From contig JANXBS010000015.1 in the NCBI GenBank assembly GCA_025060615.1, forward strand, positions 1 through 64,000: a stretch of 64,000 nt of DNA. The letters are read 5' to 3'. The stretch comes from Anaerolineae bacterium. Lineage in GTDB: Bacteria; Chloroflexota; Anaerolineae; DUEN01. A program made the translations under genes and the position numbers. This document shows, one piece after another, positions 35,899 through 45,446 of this stretch (position 1 is the stretch's first letter; every line of letters starts with the position of its first letter). The notes below the pieces were generated by a model. It did not search any database and was not told the origin of the DNA. It was given only the letters and a program-made list of their open reading frames with translations.

Positions 35899-37065
35899 GT
35901 GGACCGTGAGCAAGCGCCTGCGCGAGTGGGCCTGAACGCGCAACTACTTTCTTTAAGCGAGACCTACCGCAGCGCCGGCATTCATCGTTACATCTGGCAC
36001 TTGCTGCAGGCGTTACCGGCGGCAGCGCCAGGATGGCAACTGATGGCGTTTGTCGGCGATCGCCGATTCCGGCCGCCACTAGGTCTGCAGACGCGTTACG
36101 CTCGCTGGCCTACGGCTAGTCCATGGGCGCGCATCCTGTGGGAACAGGCAATCCAGCCATGGCTGGCCTGGCGGGAGCGGTTACACTTGCTCCACGCGCT
36201 GGCTTACGTAGCGCCCCTGGTGGTGCACTGTCCCACAGTAGTCACTGTTCATGACCTGAGTTTCGTGCGCTATCCTGAGGCGTTTCGACCATTGAACCGC
36301 CTCTATCTGCGGGTGATGACGCGGCGCAGCGTCTTCCAGGCTAGGCGGGTCATCGCCGACTCATGCAGCACGCGAGACGACCTAGTGAGGCTGTGGGGTG
36401 TACCGGTCGATCGCATCTCTGTAGTGCCCATCGGCGTGGCGGATGAATATCGGCCGGCTTCTGCAGTGGAGGCGGAGAGGTTTCGGCGACAGCGCGGCTT
36501 GCCTGATCGCTTTGTGCTCTACCTGGGCACGCTGGAGCCGCGCAAGAACGTGACGGCCGCCATCGAAGCGTTCGCTCGTTGGGTAAAGGCCACTGGGGAT
36601 CGCCAGGTGCGACTGGTAGTGGCCGGCGCCAAGGGGTGGTACTTTCAGACGATTTTTGCCCGTGTGCGGGCGTTGAGTTTGGGCGATCGGGTGCTGTTTC
36701 CCGGCTATGTGCCGGCTGCTGAATTGCCAGCTTGGTACCAAGCTGCCGAGGTTTTCATCTACCCTTCCCTGTATGAAGGGTTTGGACTGCCTCCGCTAGA
36801 GGCGATGGCCTGTGGGACACCCGTGATCACTTCAAACACCTCTTCGCTGCCGGAAGTGGTCGGCGACGCTGCGCTGCTCGTGGACCCGTATGACGTCGAA
36901 GCGATCGCCGAGGCGCTGGCGCGCTTGCTGGAAGATGCGGAGCTGCGTCAGCGGCTCCGCGAGGCTGGCTTAGCTCGCGCCCGTCTGTTTTCATGGGAGA
37001 GGACAGCTCGTGAGACGGTCGCTGCCTATCGTCTGGCCTTGGGACAGGACTCATCCGATCAGTAA
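35899..37065 (+). CDS. Glycosyltransferase family 4 protein
   Basis: The roughly 388-residue GT-B enzyme shows the family opening [10 protein letters not shown] and [13 protein letters not shown], then [15 protein letters not shown], the phosphate-site [20 protein letters not shown], and the nucleotide-sugar motif [20 protein letters not shown]. It transfers a sugar, often mannose, onto a lipid-linked or polysaccharide acceptor in the cytosol. GTG 35899 is chosen because a TATAAT box covers the ATG at 35890. Its end overlaps the sugar-transferase gene by 56 bases, so the two are made together for surface polysaccharide. Confidence 0.9.
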   Translation: MDREQAPARVGLNAQLLSLSETYRSAGIHRYIWHLLQALPAAAPGWQLMAFVGDRRFRPPLGLQTRYARWPTASPWARILWEQAIQPWLAWRERLHLLHALAYVAPLVVHCPTVVTVHDLSFVRYPEAFRPLNRLYLRVMTRRSVFQARRVIADSCSTRDDLVRLWGVPVDRISVVPIGVADEYRPASAVEAERFRRQRGLPDRFVLYLGTLEPRKNVTAAIEAFARWVKATGDRQVRLVVAGAKGWYFQTIFARVRALSLGDRVLFPGYVPAAELPAWYQAAEVFIYPSLYEGFGLPPLEAMACGTPVITSNTSSLPEVVGDAALLVDPYDVEAIAEALARLLEDAELRQRLREAGLARARLFSWERTARETVAAYRLALGQDSSDQ

Positions 37066-38485
37066 ACACTTCCGCCGCTGGCTGGGCTGGCTGCTGGTCG
37101 TTTCCGACGCGGTCCTGATCAACGTGGCCTTCGCCATGGCCTATTGGATCCGCTACGATCTGCAGTGGTTTCGGGCCGTGGACCCGGCCTATAACACTAG
37201 CTATCGTTCCTACATTCCCTTCGTGATCGTGCTGACGGCTTTGCTCCTCATCGCCTTCCGCCTGGAGGGGGTTTACAGCCTACGCCGCGGCGCGACTTGG
37301 CTGGACGAGATGTACGCCATTGTCAACGGCACGACGACCGGGATCATCATTATGGTGGTCGTCACCTTTTTCTATCGTCCGCTGTTCTACTCCCGGCTCA
37401 TCTTCCTCTATGCGGCCGTGCTCATCCCCGCTGTGCTGGCCGTCTCACGGGCGATCAAGGCGGTGATCCTCGCCCGCCTGCGGCGGCGAGGGATCGGCGT
37501 GGATCATGTGGTGATCGTAGGCGCGGGGGAGACGGGACGCACCGTGCTGCGCAACTTGGTCGCTCAGCCGGAATACGGGTACCGGGTCCTCGGCTTCCTA
37601 GACGACAACCCGGAGAAAGGGCAGACGGATATCGGCCCGTTCAAGGCGCTGGGCCCCATTGATAACTTGCCCCACATTCTGGCCACCTATCCGGTGGACG
37701 AGGTGATCGTCGCGCTGCCGTGGCAGTATCACCGGCGAATCGCGCGCGTGATCGCCGAAGCGGAGAAGGCCAGGGTGCGCGTGCGCGTGGTGCCCGACCT
37801 ATTGCAGCTTAGCCTGAGCCGGGTGTATATGGATCAGGTCGCCGGTATCCCACTTCTGGGTGTACGGGAAGCCACCATTACCGGCTGGAATCTAGCCCTG
37901 AAGCGCGCCATGGACATCGTCATTTCAGGGCTGGGGCTCCTTTTGCTCTCGCCGCTGCTCTTGTTCATCGCCCTAGCTATTCGCCTGGATTCACCCGGCC
38001 CTGTGTTCTTCAAGCAAGAGCGGATAGGACGCGGGGGAAAGCCATTCACCATTTACAAGTTCCGTTCGATGATCGAGAACGCCGAGGAGATACGCCCATA
38101 CCTAGAAGCCTTGAACGAAGCCGATGGGCCGTTGTTCAAGATCAAGGACGATCCCCGGCAAACCCGTGTCGGGCGTTTTTTGCGGCGCACAAGTCTGGAC
38201 GAGCTGCCGCAATTGTACAACGTCCTCCGCGGTGAGATGAGCCTAGTGGGGCCTCGGCCAGCTTTGCCGGAGGAGGTAGCCCAATACCAGGATTGGCATA
38301 GGAAACGCTTGGAAGTGTCGCCGGGGCTGACCGGCTTGTGGCAGGTGAGCGGGCGTAGCAAGCTCTCCTTCGATGAGATGGTCCTTCTCGACCTTTATTA
38401 TGTCGAGAACTGGTCACCCGCCCTGGATTTGCGGATCATCCTGAAGACGATCCCGCTAGTGCTGCTGGGCGAGGGGGCGTATTAG
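37010..38485 (+). CDS. Polyprenyl-phosphate glycosylphosphotransferase (WbaP/WcaJ-type)
   Basis: The 491-residue protein has four or five N-terminal membrane helices (1-150), a Rossmann-like domain (VVIVGAGETGRTVLRNL, about 165-290), then a membrane helix and the bacterial sugar-transferase domain (FFKQERIGRGGKPFTIYKFR, SLVGPRPALPEEV, PGLTGLWQVSGRS). It starts surface-polysaccharide units by moving a sugar-1-phosphate to undecaprenyl phosphate. GTG 37010 follows GAGAGGACAGCTC and lies inside the end of the GT4 gene. A paralogue is at 45447. Confidence 0.94.
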   Translation: MRRSLPIVWPWDRTHPISKHFRRWLGWLLVVSDAVLINVAFAMAYWIRYDLQWFRAVDPAYNTSYRSYIPFVIVLTALLLIAFRLEGVYSLRRGATWLDEMYAIVNGTTTGIIIMVVVTFFYRPLFYSRLIFLYAAVLIPAVLAVSRAIKAVILARLRRRGIGVDHVVIVGAGETGRTVLRNLVAQPEYGYRVLGFLDDNPEKGQTDIGPFKALGPIDNLPHILATYPVDEVIVALPWQYHRRIARVIAEAEKARVRVRVVPDLLQLSLSRVYMDQVAGIPLLGVREATITGWNLALKRAMDIVISGLGLLLLSPLLLFIALAIRLDSPGPVFFKQERIGRGGKPFTIYKFRSMIENAEEIRPYLEALNEADGPLFKIKDDPRQTRVGRFLRRTSLDELPQLYNVLRGEMSLVGPRPALPEEVAQYQDWHRKRLEVSPGLTGLWQVSGRSKLSFDEMVLLDLYYVENWSPALDLRIILKTIPLVLLGEGAY

Positions 38486-38537
38486 CCTGACCGGCTTAAC
38501 CCCTTCCTTCGAAGGTCAAGTCTATAGGCAGGAGGAT

Positions 38538-39761
38538 ATGAGCATCACCGATCCATTGACGCCGGCCGATCGGGCGGCCTGTATTGCGTTTTTGCGCGAC
38601 TTGGTGCGCATTCCTAGCCCTTCCTCACAGGAGAGGGCGCTAGCGCAGCGCCTAGCGGAGGAAATGGAAAAAGCCGGGTTCGCCGAGGTGCGCATTGACC
38701 GGGTAGGCAACGTGATCGGCCGTGTAGGGGTGGGCCGTCCGGACCGCTTGCTTGTCTTCAATGGGCACATGGACCACGTCGGGATCAGCGACCCCACTGC
38801 GTGGAAGCACGACCCGTTTGGTGCCGAGATCGAAAACGGCTTTCTTTTCGGCCGTGGGGCCGTGGACATGAAGGGCGCGCTGGCCGCTATGGTCTACGGA
38901 GCCAAACTGCTGCGAGAGAGCAAGGTTCGGCTCCCCGGTGAGCTGTATGTAGTGGGCGTGGTACAGGAGGAGCCCACCGAGGGGGTGGCGATGCGCTGGC
39001 TAGTGGAGGAAGAGGGGCTGCGGCCCGATTATGTAGTGTTGGGCGAGCCGACAAACCTCCAGATCAGCCGCGGCCAACGCGGCCGCGTGGAGATCCGGGT
39101 GACCATCTACGGCCGCTCCTGTCATGCTTCCATGCCTGATCTGGGTGAGAACGCGATCTATGCCGCCGCTCGCGTGATCTTCGGAGTAGAGCTGCTGGCC
39201 GATCAGCTGACTGTGAACGATCAGGTCCTGGGAAGCGGATCGCTGGCGGTTACGCACATCGAAAGCCAGGCTGGCAGCCGCAACGTCATCCCAGATCGAT
39301 GTACCTTCGTCATTGATCGCCGGCTCACCCTGGGGGAGACTGAGGCGCGGGCCTTGGCCGAGGTACAACAGGTCGTTCACCGAGAAGGGGTGCGCGCTGA
39401 GGTGGTTGTGCCCGAGTTCGAGGTGACCAGCTACACTGGCCAACGGCTGCGCGGGCGAGAGTATTACCCAGCCTGGCTGATGCGAGAGGATCATCCGATG
39501 ATAAAGGCAGCCCAACGCGCGGTAGAACGGGCACTGGGCGTCCGGCCTCGGCTTTCCACCTGGGCGTTCTCCACGGACGGCGTCTACACTATGGGCGAAG
39601 CTGGTATCCCCACCATCGGCTTTGGCCCGGGCGAGGAACGCTACGCGCACACAGCGGACGAGTGCATTCGGGTGGATGACGTGATCCAGGCTGCCCGTGC
39701 TTATGCAAGCATCGCCCAAGAGATACTAACGCTGAATCAGAATCATCCATGGAACACGTGA
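38538..39761 (+). CDS. M20-family metallopeptidase (YgeY/ArgE/DapE-like)
   Basis: The 407-residue protein has the di-zinc hydrolase motifs: FNGHMDHVGISD, FGRGAVDMKGALAAM, VQEEPTEGVAMRWL, and a final His in GPGEERYAHTADECI. The lid domain (about 175-290) includes RGRVEIRVTIYGRSCHAS. It most resembles the YgeY group, which is annotated as a selenium-metabolism-linked hydrolase, but deacetylase or peptidase roles are equally likely. AGGAGG lies close to ATG 38538. Its last 13 bases overlap the next gene, implying coupling. Confidence 0.87.
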   Translation: MSITDPLTPADRAACIAFLRDLVRIPSPSSQERALAQRLAEEMEKAGFAEVRIDRVGNVIGRVGVGRPDRLLVFNGHMDHVGISDPTAWKHDPFGAEIENGFLFGRGAVDMKGALAAMVYGAKLLRESKVRLPGELYVVGVVQEEPTEGVAMRWLVEEEGLRPDYVVLGEPTNLQISRGQRGRVEIRVTIYGRSCHASMPDLGENAIYAAARVIFGVELLADQLTVNDQVLGSGSLAVTHIESQAGSRNVIPDRCTFVIDRRLTLGETEARALAEVQQVVHREGVRAEVVVPEFEVTSYTGQRLRGREYYPAWLMREDHPMIKAAQRAVERALGVRPRLSTWAFSTDGVYTMGEAGIPTIGFGPGEERYAHTADECIRVDDVIQAARAYASIAQEILTLNQNHPWNT

Positions 39762-41002
39762 ACCGGTTTGAAGGCAAGAAACTGAAGATACTGCTTCTGA
39801 TCTCAGACACAGGCGGAGGGCACCGCAGCGCTGCCCAGGCGTTGGCGGAGGGTTTCCACGCTCGACTGGGTGATCGCGCTCATACAGTGGTCGTGGACTT
39901 GATCACCGAGCACACTTTCTGGCCCCTTAATCAATTGCGCCGCACCTATCGTCCGATGGTGAACGATGCGATGTGGCTATGGCGCACCCTCTGGTATCTG
40001 GGCGAACGGCCTTTGATCGTTCGGGCGATCGGGCCTGTCTTCGCGCCGCTGGCCTATCGCCCCGTCAGCGCCTATTTCCGTCAGCAAAACCCTGATCTGG
40101 TGGTGACATTACATCCCCTAATCAACCACGCCGCTCTGCGCGTCTTACGGCGCGCTGGCCTAAAAGCGCCCTTCGCCACGGTGGTCACCGATCTAGTCAC
40201 CGCGCCCATCGCCTGGTTTAACCCTCGAGCGGACCTCTGCTGCGTACCTACCGAGGCAGCCCGCCAGCGCGCCATCCGCTACGGGATGCCACCGGAGCGA
40301 GTGGTGGTCACCGGCATGCCCGTCAGTCTCCGGTTCAACCGGCCTCCGGCGGATCGCGCGCAGCAGATGGCCGCGCGTGCCCACCTGGGGCTCAACCCTG
40401 AGCTGCCGACCGTCTTGATCGTCAGCGGCGGCGAGGGGATGGGACCGGTGGAGCCAATCGCAGCTGCAGTCGCGGAGAAGCTGGCACAGACGATCCCCGC
40501 TCAGATGGTGGTGATCTGCGGGCGCAATGAAGCCTTGCAAAGGCGATTATCGGGCCGAACGTGGCCTATCCCCACCTCGATCCAGGGATTCGTGCGCGAC
40601 ATGCCGGAGTGGATGATCGCGTCAGATTGCCTCGTGACCAAGGCCGGCCCCGGCACTATCAGCGAGGCGCTTATCCTCGGCCTCCCTATCGTTCTCAGTG
40701 GGTTCGTTCCCGGCCAGGAGACGGGCAATGTGCCCTACGTCGTGGAAAACAAAGTGGGGGCTTATTCGGAAGACCCGGCGGAGATCGCTCGTATCGTGGC
40801 CGAATGGCTGCAGCCTGATAATCCCGAGCTGCCGAAGATGAGGGCCCGCGCTCGCGCGCTGGCCCGTCCTGACGCTACGTTGATCATCGTAGACCATCTG
40901 CTACGGCTGATCCCAGAGGCGGCCTTTGGAGCGCTTCATTCTAATCAATCATGGCAAGCCTCCACGCTGGATTCCACCTTGCAGACAGAGGCGTCCAATT
41001 AG
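39749..41002 (+). CDS. MGDG-synthase-like (GT28) diacylglycerol glycosyltransferase
   Basis: The 417-residue protein opens with the MGDG synthase motif ILLLISDTGGGHRSAAQALA and has the N-terminal acceptor half to about residue 190, then a UDP-sugar half (VLIVSGGEGMGPVEPIA, DCLVTKAGPGTISEALI, LSGFVPGQETGNVPYVV). Such enzymes add galactose or glucose to diacylglycerol at the inner membrane face. It overlaps the M20 gene by 13 bases. Glycolipids are normal in Chloroflexota membranes, which suits the call. Sugar specificity is unknown. Confidence 0.9.
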   Translation: MEHVNRFEGKKLKILLLISDTGGGHRSAAQALAEGFHARLGDRAHTVVVDLITEHTFWPLNQLRRTYRPMVNDAMWLWRTLWYLGERPLIVRAIGPVFAPLAYRPVSAYFRQQNPDLVVTLHPLINHAALRVLRRAGLKAPFATVVTDLVTAPIAWFNPRADLCCVPTEAARQRAIRYGMPPERVVVTGMPVSLRFNRPPADRAQQMAARAHLGLNPELPTVLIVSGGEGMGPVEPIAAAVAEKLAQTIPAQMVVICGRNEALQRRLSGRTWPIPTSIQGFVRDMPEWMIASDCLVTKAGPGTISEALILGLPIVLSGFVPGQETGNVPYVVENKVGAYSEDPAEIARIVAEWLQPDNPELPKMRARARALARPDATLIIVDHLLRLIPEAAFGALHSNQSWQASTLDSTLQTEASN

Positions 41003-41055
41003 AGACCTGTCCAGGAAACCCTCGGCAAGCCCTTCGCCTGCCTCCTCTCAGCTTC

Positions 41056-44000
41056 TTATGCTCCTGTAAGGGGCAGCATAATATAAAACGTGCTCCCGCG
41101 CCCCTCTCCCTCGCTTTCTGCCCAAATCCGACCATCGTGCGCCTCTACGATCCTCTGGCACAGCGCCAACCCGATCCCCATGCCTCCAAAGCGGCGCGCT
41201 AGGCCCCCGTTTACCTGATAAAACCGCTCAAAGACCCGATTCAGTTTGTCGGGGGGAATGCCGATGCCCTCATCTGTCACTGAGATAATGAGGGACGGCA
41301 GGGCATGGGATGAGGATGGCTCGCCATCCGCAACCACACGCGCACGCACCGTGATTCTCCCGCCATCGGGACTGAACTTGATCGCGTTGTCCAGCAGGTT
41401 GTTGATCACATGGCTGAGCAGGCTGGAATCAGCGAGGATGGGAGGCAGATCAGGTGACAAGTCTAGCATGAGCTCAACCCCTGCTGCGGCCGCCCGTGCA
41501 GCCCACGCACGGACATGTTGCGTGAGCCACGGCCCCAGGTCAAACCGCTCCTTGCACAACGCGTCTCGACGGAAGGTCTGCAAGGTAAGGAGCTGCTCCA
41601 CCATGAGCTTGAGCCGGGCGCTTTGGCTGGCCAGCACAGCAACGGCATGCTCTTGCTCCGGTGATAGCGAGCCTAAGGCTCCCTCCCTAAGTAGCTCAAC
41701 GTAGCCCATAATCAGGGTGAGCGGCGTGCGCAGCTCATGTGAGACGTTCTGGATCATCTCGTCCTTAGCCCGCAGGGCCTCCTGTAGTTGCTCGTTGGCC
41801 TCCCGTAAGGTGGCGTAAAGGCGCGCGTTCTCCAGGGCGACGGCCGCCTGACGGGCAAACGTCAACATGACCTCTTGTTCATCCTCACTCCAAAGATGCG
41901 GTTGGTCATAGTAACATCCTACAGCCGCGGTCGTGCGCCCTTCATATACCAATGGCCAAATCGCTAAGGCCCGATATCCCTCAGCCACCGCCAGACGATA
42001 GAGCGCGGTATCCTTCGGCTGCGTTTCGATATCGGTGATCAGAATGGGGTCAGGCGATTTGAGCAGCCGAGCACCGGGCAACTCATGAAGCCAGGAGGTC
42101 ACCGCCTCCGAATAAGTCTGCGAAATCCCCCTGGACCAAACAAAGGTAAAGGTATCATCGGGATTGCGGCGCGTGACAGCCACCCGATCAGCGCCGCTGA
42201 GCGCAAGCGCGCCTTGCCCGATGACAGCGAATAGCTCCTCTACTTGCATAGACCGGTTCAAAGCCTCGGTCAGGGATACCAGCCGATCCATCCGATCGGC
42301 GTGTTCCTGGACAGCGGTGAAAAGCTGCAGACGTCCCAACGCCTGGCCGATCTGGCTCGCCACGTGTTGAGCCAGAAGGATCTCCGCCTCGCTGAATTCT
42401 CGTCGTTCCACGGCGTCAATCCCCAGCGTCCCGATCACCTCTCCGTCGCTCAAAATCGGGACGATCAAGATAGAAGTGGTGCCTCGATGGCGCATAACCT
42501 CCGATATCGGCGCCAGACGGGGGTCGCTTTGAGCGTCGGTGATGGCCAGGGGCGCTTTGTGCGCCAGGATATACGCCATTGAGGGGTTGTCGGCTACTGG
42601 GATGCGGATGCCCAAGCCGCTGGGACGGTCGGGATCCCGGTATTCGGCGATCACCTCAGCGCTTGTGCGCTCGGGGTTCAACAGGGCGAAGGTGGCCTGC
42701 GGCACCCGGAAGAAGCGAGCCAGCTCGGCACAAATCTCCTGCCATGCCTCCCGCAGATTTGTCGCCGAGGCGGTCAGGCTGATGACGCGGCTAAGCAGCG
42801 TGACTTCCTGCAGCCGACGGCGGGCTTCATCATATAAGTGAGCGTTCTCAAGGGCGATGGCGACCTGATCAGCGAAGGCTTGCAATCGCTCCGCATGAGC
42901 AGCTGAAAAGAAGCCGGGTGTACTACTATTCAGGTTGAGAAAGCCTATGACCCGATCCTTCAAGCGGATGGGAGCGCCTATGTATGAGCGGATCCAGAGG
43001 GCCTCTTCGACGATCACCCAACCCTCGTAGTCCCATACGTCCTCGATGAGCATGGGCTGTCCAGTCTCGGCCATCTGGCGTAGATTGGACACCTCCGACA
43101 CGGTAAAGCGCAGGGCCGTAATCCATGGTTGTAAACCACGTTGGGTGTATCCTCGGTGGCGGACGACGCGAGCGACGCCTGACTCGATAAGCATGATGTC
43201 GGCGGCATCGTGCGGGACTACGTGGCCTACCTTCTCGAGGGTACGATCTAGCACTTCATTCAGATCGAGGGTGCTGGTGAGCGTGTTGGAGATCTCGCGC
43301 AGGGCTTCGGCCAGTTGTCGCTGTTCGCGCTCGGCCTCCTCGGCGCGCTGACGCTGAATCGCCGCGCCAAGGATGCCGGCCGCAGTTTTAAGCAGTTCGA
43401 TCTCAACTTCAGACCACTCCCGCTCATACCGGCACTCGTCAAAGCCGATAAACCCCCACCATCTCTGCGTATCCGTCAAGATAGGCACACACACGAGCGA
43501 TTGAATGTCCTGAGCGGCGAACGTCACCCGCTCAGCATCTGGAAACTCTCGGATGGGCCCATAGATCGCCTGGCCCTGGCTCATCAGCTCCACCCACCGG
43601 CCGAAGCCTCGGGCTTCCCAGGAGAAATTCTGCAGCTCCGGGTTGTCTATCTGCGGCGTAATCCCTGGCGCCACCCACTCGTGTCGCTGACTGGTCAGCA
43701 ACACGCCATCTGATCCCGCATGGTTTTCGAAGACGTAAGCCCGGCTTACATCTACAGCTTGGCCTAGCCTTTCCAATACCTCTTGAATGCACTTCTCCCA
43801 GTCGCCGAATCTCAGGAATCGCTCGGCGGCGAAATTGATCGCCTCCAAGATGGCGCCGCGACGGTGTAGCTCCTCCTCTGCCCGTTTGTGTTGGGTGATG
43901 TCCTCCACCATGCCCACGGCGAACCAGGGCTTGCCGGCAGTATCACGAGCCAGGGAGAGGATCACTCGTCCCCAGATGAGCTGGCCATCCTTGCGAAGAT

Positions 44001-45318
44001 AGCGCTTCTCCAGTTGATAGTGATCTCGTTGGCCGGCCATCAGCTCTCGATAGAGGCTCAGATCGGGTTCAAGGTCATCAGGATAGGTGACCTCTGCAAA
44101 GCTCATCCCGCGCAGCTCTTCCGCGCGATAGCCCAGGATCTGATGCAACGCAGGATTCGCTCTTAATGTCCGCCCTTTTTCGTCAGTGAGCCCGATGCCG
44201 ATGGCCGCTCTCTCGAAGATCGCTCGGAACTGCGCTTCGCTCTTCTGCAGCGCGCGCTGAGATTCCTCTAACGCGGCCACCATCTCGTTGATGGCACGGG
44301 CCAAGTCTGATAACTCGTCACTTCCTGCGACCGAGACTCGAGCTGAGAAATTCTTACTGGCGCCGATGCGGCTTACCTCATGGTAGAGGCGGACCAGCCG
44401 AGACACAACGGCTGTATCTATAAACAACAGCACCAACGCTCCAAAGATCAAACCCACCCCAGTGATTGAGAAAGCAAAGGCGCGAACCGTTATGAGGCCG
44501 TGTCGAAAGAGATCCCTGGGCATCGTCATCCGCAGCACAAGGGCCGGCTGACCGTAGATATCCTGCACTAGGGCATATCCGGCTACCGTCTCGGCGTTTT
44601 CCGCCCGTATCAGGAAGAGGCTCTGCTCCTTCTGGCCTGGTTGTCCCTCTCGATCCCCTGCCAGGAGCTCGGGCGGCACCTGTGGATCGTCCAGCCTCAT
44701 CACAGCGAGTGGCAACTGGGTCACCTCAGCCAGCCGCGCCACTTCGGCCTCATTTAGGTAGCGCCCGAAGATCAAGAGCCCACGGCTGGGGCCCTGGCCG
44801 AGGCTGGTCAGGATTGGCCGGGCAGCCATGAGCATGAAGCTCTCTGGCAAGCGAAGGACACCTGTTATACTTTCCGAAAGGTTGAAACGCTGAAAGAAAG
44901 GGCCGTCAGCGGCGAAGAGCTCTTGCAAACTGGCCGGGACCGGGATCTCCCGCCCGCTTTGCCAATCCATCCCTTTGCTGAAGACGACTTGGCCGGAAGC
45001 GTCCACGAACAGCATCACATTCAACTTTAAATCCACCAGGGTCACATCGCCGAGATTGGATTCGATATACTCGGGATTGCGATCCTCCATGAAGGCATAC
45101 GTGTCATCCCACTCGGCCCAATCAACCGTAATCCGATCCAGTTCTGAGAGCTCGTAAGATAGCGCAACTAGCACGCGTTCGACGTTCTTTTGCGCGTTCT
45201 CCCTCTCCAATGCAGCAAAGCTGGCCAGCAACATACGCTGCGAAATGACATGTAGAAGAGAAACCAAACCGACGAAGATTACACCGCTAAGAACCAACAG
45301 CTTTCTCCGCAAGCTCAT
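41056..45318 (-). CDS. Very large sensor histidine kinase (CHASE4-HAMP-PAS-4xGAF)
   Basis: ATG 45318 follows GGGAG; ten extra codons upstream are excluded. The 1420-residue protein has, in order, a membrane helix, an extracytoplasmic CHASE4-like domain (ITVDWAEWDDTYAF), a second helix, HAMP, one PAS domain (FERAAIGIGLTDEKGRTLRA), four GAF domains (about 490-660, 680-840, 850-1010, 1020-1160), a HisKA helix with NVSHELRTPLTLIMGY (His near 1180) and a HATPase domain (NNLLDNAIKFSPDGG, DEGIGIPPDKL, GGMGIGLAL). It should autophosphorylate on sensing an unknown ligand. No response regulator lies next to it, so it is an orphan kinase. Confidence 0.93.
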   Translation of the reverse strand: MSLRRKLLVLSGVIFVGLVSLLHVISQRMLLASFAALERENAQKNVERVLVALSYELSELDRITVDWAEWDDTYAFMEDRNPEYIESNLGDVTLVDLKLNVMLFVDASGQVVFSKGMDWQSGREIPVPASLQELFAADGPFFQRFNLSESITGVLRLPESFMLMAARPILTSLGQGPSRGLLIFGRYLNEAEVARLAEVTQLPLAVMRLDDPQVPPELLAGDREGQPGQKEQSLFLIRAENAETVAGYALVQDIYGQPALVLRMTMPRDLFRHGLITVRAFAFSITGVGLIFGALVLLFIDTAVVSRLVRLYHEVSRIGASKNFSARVSVAGSDELSDLARAINEMVAALEESQRALQKSEAQFRAIFERAAIGIGLTDEKGRTLRANPALHQILGYRAEELRGMSFAEVTYPDDLEPDLSLYRELMAGQRDHYQLEKRYLRKDGQLIWGRVILSLARDTAGKPWFAVGMVEDITQHKRAEEELHRRGAILEAINFAAERFLRFGDWEKCIQEVLERLGQAVDVSRAYVFENHAGSDGVLLTSQRHEWVAPGITPQIDNPELQNFSWEARGFGRWVELMSQGQAIYGPIREFPDAERVTFAAQDIQSLVCVPILTDTQRWWGFIGFDECRYEREWSEVEIELLKTAAGILGAAIQRQRAEEAEREQRQLAEALREISNTLTSTLDLNEVLDRTLEKVGHVVPHDAADIMLIESGVARVVRHRGYTQRGLQPWITALRFTVSEVSNLRQMAETGQPMLIEDVWDYEGWVIVEEALWIRSYIGAPIRLKDRVIGFLNLNSSTPGFFSAAHAERLQAFADQVAIALENAHLYDEARRRLQEVTLLSRVISLTASATNLREAWQEICAELARFFRVPQATFALLNPERTSAEVIAEYRDPDRPSGLGIRIPVADNPSMAYILAHKAPLAITDAQSDPRLAPISEVMRHRGTTSILIVPILSDGEVIGTLGIDAVERREFSEAEILLAQHVASQIGQALGRLQLFTAVQEHADRMDRLVSLTEALNRSMQVEELFAVIGQGALALSGADRVAVTRRNPDDTFTFVWSRGISQTYSEAVTSWLHELPGARLLKSPDPILITDIETQPKDTALYRLAVAEGYRALAIWPLVYEGRTTAAVGCYYDQPHLWSEDEQEVMLTFARQAAVALENARLYATLREANEQLQEALRAKDEMIQNVSHELRTPLTLIMGYVELLREGALGSLSPEQEHAVAVLASQSARLKLMVEQLLTLQTFRRDALCKERFDLGPWLTQHVRAWAARAAAAGVELMLDLSPDLPPILADSSLLSHVINNLLDNAIKFSPDGGRITVRARVVADGEPSSSHALPSLIISVTDEGIGIPPDKLNRVFERFYQVNGGLARRFGGMGIGLALCQRIVEAHDGRIWAESEGEGRGSTFYIMLPLTGA

Positions 45319-45341
45319 AGCATATTCTCCCAAAGCCCTTT

Positions 45342-45383
45342 GGCTCATGTTCAGTAGGCTTAGACATGAGCCATCCCTTTTTT
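45342..45383 (+). other. Hairpin with T-run upstream of the histidine kinase gene
   Basis: GGCTCATGT (45342-45350) pairs with ACATGAGCC (45364-45372), followed on the plus strand by six T residues at 45378-45383. Read rightward it looks like an intrinsic terminator, although no rightward gene precedes it. Read leftward it is a stem in the kinase mRNA leader that ends 24 bases before the ATG. Confidence 0.45.
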
Positions 45384-45416
45384 AGGGGCAAGCTGGCATC
45401 CACTCAGAAGAGGCGA

Positions 45417-45443
45417 ATAGGCGAAGTCAATGCCTTCGCCTAT
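45417..45443 (-). terminator. Hairpin after the second sugar-transferase gene
   Basis: ATAGGCGAAG (45417-45426) pairs with CTTCGCCTAT (45434-45443), a 10-bp stem with a 7-base loop. It lies three bases after the minus-strand sugar-transferase stop. The following T-tract is weak. Confidence 0.6.
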
Positions 45444-45446
45444 CGG

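Noticed and set aside
39000-39719. A 239-codon open frame on the minus strand
   Set aside because: Antisense to the M20 peptidase gene, whose motifs are intact; no ribosome site and no family features.
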